In this document: positions 11,559 to 19,964 of the stretch, piece by piece
Layout of the letters: every line of letters begins with the position of its first letter
Position numbering within the stretch: the first letter of the stretch is position 1
Assembly (NCBI GenBank): GCA_944388685.1
Contig: CALXJS010000003.1
Coordinates: 1-52,194, forward strand
Reading direction: 5' to 3'
From: an uncultured Clostridia bacterium
Lineage (GTDB): Bacteria > Bacillota_A > Clostridia > TANB77 > CAG-508
Length of the DNA stretch: 52,194 nucleotides
Position numbers and translations under genes: made by a program
The notes under the pieces: generated by a model
The model's input: only the letters and a program-made list of their open reading frames with translations
Database searches by the model: none
Told to the model about the DNA's origin: nothing

Positions 11559-13100
11559 TTACTCTGTTTCTAACAATTTTTTTATTTTACAAATCATTTC
11601 TATGTCTTCTATCGCTAGTCCTGCATTTTCTAAATCTAAACTTAATTTCATTGCTCTTAAATTTCTCTCTAAGTTCTCTGTACTGCCTTCATCAAAATCT
11701 TCCTTTTCTACTTTAAAATTTAACAATCTATATCTATCTTTGATAATAATTTGTATGTTTTTTTCATCTGATATATGGATATTTTTCATAATAGTATGAT
11801 ATGGGCTTTTCATAAATTGTTTTAATGCTTTTATATTTTCTTCTATTTCTTGTGATTCTATTTGTGGATTATTTTTTATAAAGCAATTTGCCATATAACT
11901 ATAGTCTGATTTGGCATAAATTAAAACTTCATATAAACTCGAATTTTCTTTTATATTTTCGTATATTTTTTGATTAAATTGTTCTTGGTCCAAGTCTTTA
12001 TATAATTCTTGCAATTCTGAAATCAACTTTTCTTGTTCAATATTTTTTCCTATCTCTTTTTTGAAAATAGTCCCTTTATTGATTTTTCTTAATTTCTTTT
12101 CGCTGTTTTCTATTTGTTTTTTAATTTCTGCAAATTTCTTTTTATTGGCTTCTTTTTCACTATAAATATTTTTTATATCTTCTATAATAAAATTAAATCT
12201 CAGATAATTTTTGTATTCATATATATTATTTAAAAAACTATTTACATTTTTGTTAATTTGTTCTTTATCAATATTTTCATTGTCAATTAATTTTTTATAA
12301 ATTTCATCTATTTTTTCCTTGGTATACTCTTGTGGTTTTAATTCACCTTCTAAAAATTTAGAAAGTAGTATTTTCTTATTTTGACTTTCTTTTTCTTCTA
12401 ATTTCTTCTTTAATTCCATGTAAGATTTAATAATTTCTTCTGGCTTTTTATTCCAATTTCTTAATAACTCATTTTTTTCTTTTTCATAATATTTATCAAT
12501 GCTATTTTTCTTATTTAGATATATATTTCGGATATTCAATCCTATTTGGATAATAATTTCTGGACATTTCCAATAAATTTCTTCAAATTTACTTTTTAGT
12601 TTTTCTGATGTTTTATAATCTGTTTCTTTTAAAAACACTTGCATATACTCTTTCGTATATTCACTATAATTAAAATCTTCTTCTGTCAAATGTATTTCAA
12701 CTTCATTAAACATTCTAATACATTCTGAAATTTCCTTATTTACACTATCTAAATTATTTCTATAATATCTACCTAGATTAAATAAAATTCTATCTAAGTT
12801 CATTTTTTCTAAAGAATTTTTCTCTTCACTTAATAAATACAATACATTTTCAATTGTATTGATTCTTCCTTTTAATAATTCAATTTCACTATCTTCTTCC
12901 ATATTTGTATAAGTAGTATATTGTTTTTCTAGATATTCTTTGATTTCTTGTTTATCATTTTCATATTCTTTTTTTAGTTCTTTTATTTTTTCCAAATATT
13001 TTTGTTCATTTTTCTCGTTATTTCTAGGAAGTGTTGATAACACTTCTTTTTGTACTTCTATTTTTTGAACTGCTTCACTGATTTCTTGAAATTTTTCCAT
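11559..13100 (-). CDS. Large coiled-coil protein of unknown function
   Basis: About 513 residues, extremely rich in Lys, Glu, Asn and Ile, with long predicted coiled-coil stretches (about 15-100 and 215-370) and no signal peptide or membrane segment, so probably cytoplasmic. I do not recognise a family. The start is placed at the ATG at 13100, nine bases after AAAGGA; an ATG at 13109 lies too close to that site. It sits between a 34-codon ORF (five bases upstream) and the giant surface protein (about 20 bases downstream), all on one strand, so it is probably part of the same transcript and may serve surface assembly, but that is inference from context only. Confidence 0.7.
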   Translation of the reverse strand: MEKFQEISEAVQKIEVQKEVLSTLPRNNEKNEQKYLEKIKELKKEYENDKQEIKEYLEKQYTTYTNMEEDSEIELLKGRINTIENVLYLLSEEKNSLEKMNLDRILFNLGRYYRNNLDSVNKEISECIRMFNEVEIHLTEEDFNYSEYTKEYMQVFLKETDYKTSEKLKSKFEEIYWKCPEIIIQIGLNIRNIYLNKKNSIDKYYEKEKNELLRNWNKKPEEIIKSYMELKKKLEEKESQNKKILLSKFLEGELKPQEYTKEKIDEIYKKLIDNENIDKEQINKNVNSFLNNIYEYKNYLRFNFIIEDIKNIYSEKEANKKKFAEIKKQIENSEKKLRKINKGTIFKKEIGKNIEQEKLISELQELYKDLDQEQFNQKIYENIKENSSLYEVLIYAKSDYSYMANCFIKNNPQIESQEIEENIKALKQFMKSPYHTIMKNIHISDEKNIQIIIKDRYRLLNFKVEKEDFDEGSTENLERNLRAMKLSLDLENAGLAIEDIEMICKIKKLLETE

Positions 13101-13113
13101 TTCAACCATTCCT

Positions 13114-13218
13114 TTATTCTTTATTTTCTATTGTTTCTTCTTCTTTTTCTAAAAAATTTAAAAATGCATCTATTTCTTCATACATTTCTATAATTTGGTT
13201 TGTGTTTTTATCTAACAT
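13114..13218 (-). CDS. Small 34-residue acidic ORF
   Basis: The peptide starts MLDKNTNQIIEMYEEIDAF and ends in an acidic EEEETIENKE-like tail. The ATG at 13218 is preceded by TTGGAGGT at ideal spacing, one of the better Shine-Dalgarno sites in this region, and the stop lies just upstream of the coiled-coil protein gene, which suggests translational coupling. No family is recognised. It could be a real small protein or a leader ORF. Confidence 0.5.
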   Translation of the reverse strand: MLDKNTNQIIEMYEEIDAFLNFLEKEEETIENKE

Positions 13219-13324
13219 TTTATACCTCCAATATCCGATTTTATTCTATCATAATTGCCATATTTTATGCAATTAAAAACGACAAAAACTATCATTTTTT
13301 TATTGAATAAGTTACAGTTCAGTA

Positions 13325-13356
13325 TAGAAAAAAGAACAAGAAGTCTTGTCCTTTTT
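13325..13356 (-). terminator. Intrinsic terminator after the major pilin-like gene
   Basis: On the minus strand, AAGGACAAG pairs with CTTGTTCTT (one G-U pair) over a four-base loop (13332-13353), followed by a run of T. It lies about 25 bases after the stop of the pilin-like gene ending at 13380. It should separate that gene, which has its own strong promoter, from the downstream coiled-coil/giant-protein genes. Confidence 0.8.
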
Positions 13357-13379
13357 ACTATTTTTTCTAAATTATTATT

Positions 13380-14369
13380 TTATCCACCTACAGTCTTTGG
13401 TGCATCAAATTGAACATTGAATACTATATCTGTTCCTGATGCTGAGTTATCACAGTCAACATCTTGTCCTTCTACCCACATATATACTCTTATTTTTGTA
13501 ATACCTTCATCTAGGTGTATAAAGTTTGCTGTTTCACTTGCACCTGTATTTGTCTTTGTTAATCCTGCTCCTGCCATTTCTGCAAAGTGTGTATCATCTG
13601 TTCCATCATTTATTGTTGCTCTATCTATTGGATCTGTAATTGCTGTTTTTACTCCGTAATATGTTACTTGTGTACCGTCAGTAATAACGCCTCCATATGG
13701 ATTATTTGCTATTGCTTCTGCTGTATGTGAACCTGCATTTGGTTCCCAAATTATTGTCTTTCTATCTCCAACACTAAATGATGTACCATTTGCTAATACA
13801 GTTGCTGCTGCTGAACCTGCTGTTGTTGCAACTGTTCCTTCATTTACAAATGCAACTCTAGATGCATTTTGCAATCCTTTATCTTCTGAACCTTCTTTAG
13901 TTGTTACTGCTGATTCTGCTGTTAATGTCAAATCCATAGCTTCATCTGCTTTTAAGAATATATCAAAAACAATATATTTTTCTGTTGTAGCATCTGTTTC
14001 TTGTGTTGCTGTTAATGCATATGTACCATCCTCATCTGGTTCCATTACACCATAAAACATATTCATATTTCCACTAACTACTGTTCCATCTGTTGATACA
14101 GGTTCCATACTTACTGGTATTCTATTTGTATTTCCATCATATGCTCCAGTTAATATATCTTCACTTGTTATGATGGCTTTCCAATTTTCAGCATCTGTTG
14201 AAATTTGTAAACCATTTTGTGCTTGTACATTTACTTCTAATGAACTTATTGTTACGGTTCTATTAGCAGTAAACCATGCATATGTTGATGCAATTAACAA
14301 TATTGCAATTAATAATAATACTAGTAGAGATGATCTAAGATTCTTTTTTTCTTTTGATTTTTTACTCAT
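13380..14369 (-). CDS. TasA/BsaA-like secreted structural (pilin-like) protein
   Basis: A 329-residue protein with a basic start, one hydrophobic segment (about 12-28) ending in STYAWFTANRTVTIS, then a long Thr/Ala/Gly/Asp-rich exported domain finishing TKIRVYMWVEGQDVDC...IVFNVQFDA. The A-W-F motif after the hydrophobic segment and the C-terminal VxMWxEGxDxDC block are typical of SipW-processed camelysin/TasA/BsaA-type proteins of Firmicutes, which form fibres or pili on the surface. It has its own near-consensus promoter and terminator, so it is probably the abundant structural subunit of the locus. Codon use is less A/T-extreme than its neighbours (many Gly, Ala and Thr), consistent with high expression. 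The exact family name is uncertain. Confidence 0.8.
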   Translation of the reverse strand: MSKKSKEKKNLRSSLLVLLLIAILLIASTYAWFTANRTVTISSLEVNVQAQNGLQISTDAENWKAIITSEDILTGAYDGNTNRIPVSMEPVSTDGTVVSGNMNMFYGVMEPDEDGTYALTATQETDATTEKYIVFDIFLKADEAMDLTLTAESAVTTKEGSEDKGLQNASRVAFVNEGTVATTAGSAAATVLANGTSFSVGDRKTIIWEPNAGSHTAEAIANNPYGGVITDGTQVTYYGVKTAITDPIDRATINDGTDDTHFAEMAGAGLTKTNTGASETANFIHLDEGITKIRVYMWVEGQDVDCDNSASGTDIVFNVQFDAPKTVGG

Positions 14370-14408
14370 TCTATTCTACCCCTTCTTTACTCATTTTTAT
14401 ACATAAAT

Positions 14409-14437
14409 ACATTATCATAATGATAGTTTCCTGTCAA
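14409..14437 (-). promoter_or_regulatory. Sigma-A promoter of the pilin-like gene
   Basis: Reading the minus strand: TTGACA (14432-14437), a 17-base spacer and TAATGT (14409-14414), with a TG element just before the -10 box (TGATAATGT). It lies 40 bases upstream of the ATG at 14369. The consensus -35 plus extended -10 suggests strong expression. Confidence 0.75.
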
Positions 14438-14500
14438 TAATACTCAGTTTTTTGTAATATAAATGTAAATTATTGTACTTTTTGTCATATTTTTGTAACA

Positions 14501-15280
14501 TTAATCATCTTGTGTTATGTGTTCTTCTGTTATATCCATATGCATCTTCATTTCTCCACCGATTAATTCATCAATACAATCTGGATCATCACCTTCTATA
14601 AAAATGACAATTGTAAATTTATCAATATCTCCTGGTGCAAAATCTTGTCTACCTTCTACACAAACTTCACTACCAGAATAAAATGTTTCTGTTCCTTCTT
14701 CTGCTTCTCCAGTATTTTCGTTTGCTTTTGCATATATAGTTCTTTCTCCATTTCTAATAATCATAACTCTTACAGCTCTATCTACATTTTTTATAACATC
14801 ATCTATTTTTATTTCATACCAATAGTTAATTGTATCACTTCCTGCATTTTCTAGGTAAAAAGTATATGCTAAATAATTATCCCCATTATGACTTCCTTCT
14901 CCTTGGTTATCAATATTTTCTGGTAACCATTTTACAGAGATATTATCCATAAAGTCTACTCTAGTTGCTTTTAACATTCTTTTATCCTCTTTTTCTGCTA
15001 ATTTTTCATACATAATTAATCCACTTTTTAATGAAAAATTCTCATCCAGTGATATAGTAAAATCTCCTGATTCATAAACAATTCGTAATAAGAAATATAT
15101 AATGATTAGAAATAGCAATATAATTAATAATCCTGCTTTTACATATTTAATTCTTTGCTCTCTTGCTTTTACTTTTTCAGAATTTAACTTTACCTTTTTT
15201 TCTTGTTTTAATATGTCTTCTCTTCTTTTTTCAAATTTTTCTTTGCTTTCTTCCTTTTCCTTGGTCAGTTGTTTGCTCAT
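14501..15280 (-). CDS. Membrane-anchored TasA/BsaA-like protein with cytoplasmic coiled coil
   Basis: 259 residues. A charged, coiled-coil-like cytoplasmic N-terminus (about 1-45, rich in KEKEESKEKFEKRR-type sequence) precedes one membrane segment (about 48-68) and an exported domain. The domain contains TFYLENAGSDTINYWYEI, RVMIIRNGERTIYAK, FAPGDIDKFTIVIFIEGDDPDC and GGEMKMHMDI. The EGDDPDC/GGxxKM ending parallels the C-terminus of the neighbouring pilin-like protein, so it is probably a minor subunit or anchor of the same fibre. The cytoplasmic extension is unusual for this family and might contact the ATPase or coiled-coil proteins of the locus (inference). Confidence 0.7.
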   Translation of the reverse strand: MSKQLTKEKEESKEKFEKRREDILKQEKKVKLNSEKVKAREQRIKYVKAGLLIILLFLIIIYFLLRIVYESGDFTISLDENFSLKSGLIMYEKLAEKEDKRMLKATRVDFMDNISVKWLPENIDNQGEGSHNGDNYLAYTFYLENAGSDTINYWYEIKIDDVIKNVDRAVRVMIIRNGERTIYAKANENTGEAEEGTETFYSGSEVCVEGRQDFAPGDIDKFTIVIFIEGDDPDCIDELIGGEMKMHMDITEEHITQDD

Positions 15281-15347
15281 GTTTTTCTCCTTCTATTTTT
15301 AATTTTAATTTAATAAAAGTTATTTTCGTTTATATATACTTCCTCTA

Positions 15348-15376
15348 TTGATTTATCAAAATGACTATGATAAAAT
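15348..15376 (+). promoter_or_regulatory. Candidate promoter of the plus-strand pilin-like gene
   Basis: TTGATT (15348-15353), a 17-base spacer and TAAAAT (15371-15376), with the ATG 29 bases downstream. It lies in the 125-bp divergent gap between the minus-strand gene starting at 15280 and the plus-strand gene starting at 15406. Confidence 0.6.
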
Positions 15377-15405
15377 TTTAAAAAAACTTGTAAAGGATAT
15401 CACAT

Positions 15406-15996
15406 ATGAAAAGTTATAAAAAATGTATTTTATTAATCATTTTAATATTCATACTTATCTTGATTTTTTTCCTAATTCAAATATTTGCTAAATATTTAAC
15501 CTCAGCTTCTGGAGATACTGCTATGAATGTTGCAAGGTGGAATATTTTAGTAAATGATATTTCTATTAAAAGTAATACAGATATTTCTAACACCTTAGCA
15601 CCAGTATTTCCCGGAAATGAACATATTGCTAGCAATATTATTGCCCCTACTGCTGAAGGATATTTCGACTTAAATTTTGATTTTTCAGATGCCGATGTTT
15701 CATTTGAATATGAAATCCTTACAACAGTTGATGAAAATAGTGTTGTGAAAGATTTGGTAACAACTGGGTATTCTATAGATGATGGTGAAGAAATCACTTT
15801 TGAACAAGTAAACTCACCTATAAAAGATACAATACTGTTAGCAGATACTGTTGAAACACAAAAAATTCGTGTATATGTCAAATGGAATGATGATGAGACT
15901 GCTACAATGGATAATGTAGCAGATACAATGGCAACCACTTCCGAAACACCTGCACTTCTTCATGTAAATATTTCCTTTACCCAAATAGCTGACTAA
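15406..15996 (+). CDS. TasA/camelysin-like exported protein (plus strand)
   Basis: 196 residues: a short basic start, a long hydrophobic segment (about 7-27), then AKYLTSASGDTAMNVARWNILVND, the TasA/camelysin pattern in which a SipW cleavage region is followed by an Ala-Arg-Trp strand. The rest is an acidic beta-rich domain ending in LLHVNISFTQ. It is the only plus-strand gene inside the minus-strand locus, has its own promoter and ends in a hairpin shared with the convergent gene at 16025, so it can be expressed independently. No frame breaks; TTT CCC GGA at about 15608 contains CGG only across a codon boundary. Confidence 0.75.
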   Translation: MKSYKKCILLIILIFILILIFFLIQIFAKYLTSASGDTAMNVARWNILVNDISIKSNTDISNTLAPVFPGNEHIASNIIAPTAEGYFDLNFDFSDADVSFEYEILTTVDENSVVKDLVTTGYSIDDGEEITFEQVNSPIKDTILLADTVETQKIRVYVKWNDDETATMDNVADTMATTSETPALLHVNISFTQIAD

Positions 15997-16026
15997 AAGA
16001 CTAGAAAATTTCTTTTTTAGTCTTTT
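15995..16026. terminator. Bidirectional terminator between convergent pilin-like genes
   Basis: AAAAGACTA (15995-16003) pairs exactly with TAGTCTTTT (16018-16026), with T-rich sequence on both exits. It begins at the stop codon of the plus-strand gene and its right arm overlaps the stop region of the minus-strand gene. Confidence 0.75.
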
Positions 16027-16642
16027 AATTTTGTTGTGTAGCAATTAATTCTAGTTTTAATACAATACTTTGGCTTCCTGGATTTAGGGAATAATATTCA
16101 TATGCTTTATTTCCCCAATATGTATCTACTTCATCATCTCCTGACTCAAACGGCCAATCAATTGTAATTTTAAAATTTCCTTGCTTATTTCCTTCTATAA
16201 TATTCTCATCTCCTGTATTTATATCTATCTTAAAAGGATATTCTGTTTCTATCTTATTTTGTAAATCTTCACTCGTTATTCCTGTCTCTTCACTTACCTC
16301 AAAAGTTTCTTCCATAATTTTTAATGTTTGTATTTCATATGTAAGTATCGCTGGTGTTTCTCCTTTATTATGCACTTCTATTGTCCTTTCAAAATTCTCC
16401 ATTCCTGGATAAATTCTATCTACTACAATTTCCATATTGGTTGTAATTTCTTCCGAACCGCTTACAAACTCAACATTCCAAGAACTAACATGTGCACTTA
16501 AATCCAAAGAAACTCTTGTTGCATAAATAAACCATGCAAATGTGTTAAATGCAAGTAAAAGCACTAATATAATCAAATTTCTTAATTTTATTTTTTTTAA
16601 AACTTTAACGATTCTCTCCATTATCCTTTTTATCATCACCAT
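16025..16642 (-). CDS. TasA/camelysin-like exported protein
   Basis: About 198-205 residues. One hydrophobic segment is followed by FNTFAWFIYATRVSLDLSAHVSSWNVEF, the FAW...A.VSSW pattern of SipW-dependent surface proteins, then a domain with IYPGMENFERTIEVHNKGETPA (a TasA-like PGxxxxxxxxVxNxG strand) and a C-terminal IVLKLELIATQQN. It overlaps the end of the upstream SipW gene, so the pair is translationally coupled. The ATG at 16642 is kept, but the ATG at 16621 follows AAAAGG and may be the true start. Probably a minor pilin or anchor. Confidence 0.72.
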   Translation of the reverse strand: MVMIKRIMERIVKVLKKIKLRNLIILVLLLAFNTFAWFIYATRVSLDLSAHVSSWNVEFVSGSEEITTNMEIVVDRIYPGMENFERTIEVHNKGETPAILTYEIQTLKIMEETFEVSEETGITSEDLQNKIETEYPFKIDINTGDENIIEGNKQGNFKITIDWPFESGDDEVDTYWGNKAYEYYSLNPGSQSIVLKLELIATQQN

Positions 16643-17279
16643 CTTCGTTTTTGTTTTCCACTTTTATATTCTTATCAGCACTATCGTTTACTTTATTATC
16701 TGTTTCCATATTTTCCTCATCTTCATCATCATCTTTTCTCAAAAGACTTCTTATTTGTCTAAATATAATGATAGCAATTGGTACAAATATAACAAAGTAA
16801 AAGATATAAATATTTTTTATCATTTGCCCTATAAAACTTAATGTCTTTACTTTATAAATAACTTTTCCATATACTTGATTACTATCTATCTCAGGATCTT
16901 CTTCTGTATTGGCAATACCTTTTGTTGTTAATTTCTTTTCTCCATTTTCTTCTCTAATGGATACTACTTGGTGTGTAACCACCTTATCCTTAAAACTTCC
17001 TTCATCTCCTTTATATACTACATCATCTCCTACATGTATTTGGTTTGCATCTACTTGTTTTGAGATTAATATATCCCCTACCTCATATTTAGGCTCCATG
17101 CTTCCAGTTGCTACTGTAAATAATCTATATCCCCCTAAAGAGATAGAATTGTCAGTTACTCTTTGTAAAATAACAACAATTAACATTAAAACAACAATCA
17201 CAAATAATAAAATATATAAGATATCGCCTATTAACTTTAGTATTTTATTTTCTTTTATCTTTTTTAATTTTTCTTTCAT
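16605..17279 (-). CDS. sipW: SipW-type signal peptidase I
   Basis: 224 residues: a membrane segment at about 19-38, VATGSMEPKY with catalytic Ser60, VVTHQVV with His103, a second membrane segment near 155-175, and a long Asp/Glu/Lys-rich cytoplasmic tail of about 45 residues. Where other SipW proteins here have KGDxN, this one reads TKGIANT, so the conserved Asp is replaced by Ile; the Ser-His dyad is intact. It overlaps the end of the DUF2357-like gene by one base and the start of the next pilin-like gene by 38, so it is tightly coupled to both. It probably processes the neighbouring exported proteins. Confidence 0.88.
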   Translation of the reverse strand: MKEKLKKIKENKILKLIGDILYILLFVIVVLMLIVVILQRVTDNSISLGGYRLFTVATGSMEPKYEVGDILISKQVDANQIHVGDDVVYKGDEGSFKDKVVTHQVVSIREENGEKKLTTKGIANTEEDPEIDSNQVYGKVIYKVKTLSFIGQMIKNIYIFYFVIFVPIAIIIFRQIRSLLRKDDDEDEENMETDNKVNDSADKNIKVENKNEDGDDKKDNGENR

Positions 17280-18406
17280 TACAAATCTTCCTTTTCTATT
17301 TTGTTCAAGTATTTTTCAATATGGTCTTTGAATATTTTTTGTATTTCTTTAATTGCTTCCATCTTTTTATATTTTATAACTTCATATTTGTTTGCAATCA
17401 ATGTATTTAATTCTTCTTCTGTCATGTCTGTGTCCATATCAACTAAATTATTTACCATCTGTTCTAATATCGTTTCTTTGATTTCTTGTCTTGTCCCTTC
17501 TGTCTCTACTTCATCTTGATCTATTGTTTTTAAGATTAAATATTGTAACATAAAAGTTTCGTCAAAAAGTTTTTTCTTTTCACCTTGCTCCATATAATCT
17601 TGTTTCTCTTCTATATCTTTTGTTTTATCTTCAAAATTATCTCTTAAATAATTCCACAATTTCATTGCATACTGAAAATTTACATTTTTTAATATAACAT
17701 TTGTCTTTTTAATTGGTTCTCTAATCAATGTTATATGTTTCTTATCTATCACTTTATAAACTTCAGATGATGTTAAATCCAATATTTTTTGTTCAACTTC
17801 TTCTATTTTCTCTAATATTTCCTTTGTTTCCTCTTGACTATTTTGGTTTTGATTGTTTAATGAGGAATTTAAAGATAAATTAATTTCTACTTTTTCTCTA
17901 TCTGTTTCAGCTAAAGCTTTATAGTCTAATTGTTTATCATTTTTATTCTCTTTATTGATATTTTCTTCTAATGTCTTTTTTCTTCTATTAATAAACATCT
18001 TCATATTTTGTATTAATGTATAAATTAATTTATTTTCATATGTATCATAACTCTCTTCTTTATTTATGTTTAATATTTTAGATGGTCTAACATCTCCTGT
18101 TTCTTTATCAATACTTTGAATTAAGTTTGTATTTTTAGATAAATGTTTGATACTGTCTACGGTAATTTTTCTTGCAAGTTCTATTTTTACAATTTCTTCT
18201 TCGTTGATAATAAAACGATTTGGAGACCTAAGTATATTATCTATATAAGGAATGGTTTCTTCCATTTTTTCTATCCATTCAATATCTTTTATTTCTTTTT
18301 TGGTTTCTAGTTGTATTCTTAAACTAGAATCTACGCCCTCCACAAATTTCTTAGCATTTTCTTTGTTGGCATTTTCATAAATATCAATTATTTCTAAATC
18401 GCTCAT
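17279..18406 (-). CDS. DUF2357-like (McrC-associated) protein
   Basis: 375 residues, charged, without membrane segments. Residues 104-141 (GDVRPSKILNINKEESYDTYENKLIYTLIQNMKMF) match what I recall of DUF2357, a domain found in McrC-like partners of McrB-type GTPases/ATPases, with the diagnostic YDTYENKL and a following helix. I see no PD-(D/E)XK nuclease motif, so cleavage of DNA should not be assumed. It lies 24 bases downstream of the McrB-like ATPase gene and is coupled to the SipW gene after it. A partnership with that ATPase is likely; a role in building or controlling the surface structure is inferred from position. Confidence 0.65.
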   Translation of the reverse strand: MSDLEIIDIYENANKENAKKFVEGVDSSLRIQLETKKEIKDIEWIEKMEETIPYIDNILRSPNRFIINEEEIVKIELARKITVDSIKHLSKNTNLIQSIDKETGDVRPSKILNINKEESYDTYENKLIYTLIQNMKMFINRRKKTLEENINKENKNDKQLDYKALAETDREKVEINLSLNSSLNNQNQNSQEETKEILEKIEEVEQKILDLTSSEVYKVIDKKHITLIREPIKKTNVILKNVNFQYAMKLWNYLRDNFEDKTKDIEEKQDYMEQGEKKKLFDETFMLQYLILKTIDQDEVETEGTRQEIKETILEQMVNNLVDMDTDMTEEELNTLIANKYEVIKYKKMEAIKEIQKIFKDHIEKYLNKIEKEDL

Positions 18407-18430
18407 TTCTATTTCCTCTTATCCTATTTT

Positions 18431-19952
18431 TTAAGCTAATTTCTTCAATCGCAATAGATATTCTATACATTCTTTCATTTTATTCTTTCCAAAAGTCTCG
18501 TCTAAAAATTTTACATATGGGTCTATTTCATCTCTTATATATGCTACATTTAATTGTTCAAATTTTCTAAGTATTTTTTTAGCAATAAAGTAGTCAACCC
18601 CTGCAATTTCATCTCCACCACAAGCAACATACACTGGTACGAATTTTTTCATATGTGAAACAATACGGTTACCAAATGCTATACGAAAATGTCTGATAAC
18701 ATAATCATCCATTAATTCTATCTTATCTAATGTATCTTGTGATACTGGATTTTCTTGCATTGCTGTTTCAAATAAATTGTTTAAGTATGAATAATTTATA
18801 TCTTGTGCCTCTACTTCTTTTTGTTTAAATGCTTTTCCTTTATCATTAATATCTATTGGCATTGCTCTATCATATACCTTATCTGTTACCATGAAAGTTG
18901 AGTCGTCATTGTTAATTGTTCCAATATACCACATATTTGCTGGAATTTTTAATTTTCCACCTTTAATATGTTTTGGATCTGTTTTCCAACTGTTGGGAAC
19001 CAATTCAATTAACCATTCTTCTTTATTTGGCATTTCTAGTATAGATAACATTTCTGCAAAATAGTATTCTACACGAGAAATATTCATCTCATCTAATATG
19101 ATGGTATATACATCATCTGTATATCCTGCAACATACATTTCTTTTAAGACATCTGTTTCATTAAATTTTTTCGTAAATTCATTAAAATATCCGAAATAAT
19201 TCTGTTCTATCTCTCCATGAAGGTTGCACTGATGCTACACAGGAATCATGTTTCATAAATTTTCCCCATGCATAAGCAAGAGAAGTTTTACCTGTTCCAG
19301 AGATACCTTGCAAAATAACCAATTTGGTTGAAGCTAACGCTGATACAAATAAACGCATCATGTCGATCGTGTAATATAATTTTAGTTTAGATGCTGCAAA
19401 ATTTCTAAAATTATCACATAACTCTGGTAATGTAAAATTATTTCCATAATCCTTTATTTTATAATTGGCATATTCCTCATCTATTGTTGTAAGTTTTGCA
19501 AATCTGGAATCATTGGCATCTACAGTCGTTTCATCATCACTTTGTTCTATTTCGTTTGATTCTCCAGGTTTCAATCCTAATTGAGATACTTTCATCGCTA
19601 ATATATCTTCTTTTTCTTTGATTAATGATGCTACTTGTCCATTTAAATTTGCTACTTCTTCTAGTAATTCATCTTGATTTATGGCTTGTTTTCTAAATTT
19701 TAGATATTTTCTGATTAATAAATAAATTAATAGCAATACTAACCCTATCAAAAGAATCACACTAAATATAGCAACTCCAACCAATATCCATTCTGGCATA
19801 GATAAGTCATTCTTATATGCTTCTAATATCATTTGATAAGAATTTATATCAAATATTTGCTTGATTCCATTTCCAATCCCTGATAGCATTGTGACTAACC
19901 CAGAAAAAAACTGGGACAAAAATTCATATAAAAATCTTGTAAAAGTCTCCAT
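18431..19952 (-). CDS. Membrane-anchored McrB-like AAA+ ATPase, with +1 frameshift at CGG
   Basis: About 506 residues once merged. Residues 1-50 are amphipathic, 54-80 form one strong membrane segment, and 90-120 look coiled-coil. Then comes an AAA+ domain: Walker A GISGTGKTS (216-224), SWRDRTELFGYFN, Walker B TIILDEMN (Asp287, Glu288), sensor-1 WYIGTINND and an Arg-finger-like VYDRAMPIDI. This is the McrB/dynein-like branch of AAA+. The zero frame stops after ELF-CGG-ATA-TTT; skipping the C (plus-strand base 19193) turns CGG A into GGA and yields the conserved Gly-Tyr and Walker B. A truncated product would have Walker A but no Walker B. A membrane anchor is unusual for McrB and argues for a role at the envelope. 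Confidence 0.82.
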
Positions 19953-19964
19953 AATTTACCTCAT

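Noticed and set aside
15600..15620. A fifth CGG site in the plus-strand pilin-like gene (TTT CCC GGA)
   Set aside because: The CGG spans two codons in the intact frame, so no recoding is needed.
17279..19952. A McrBC restriction system as a plain defence island
   Set aside because: The ATPase has a membrane anchor, the DUF2357-like protein shows no nuclease motif, and the neighbours are SipW/pilin-like genes; kept only as an alternative.
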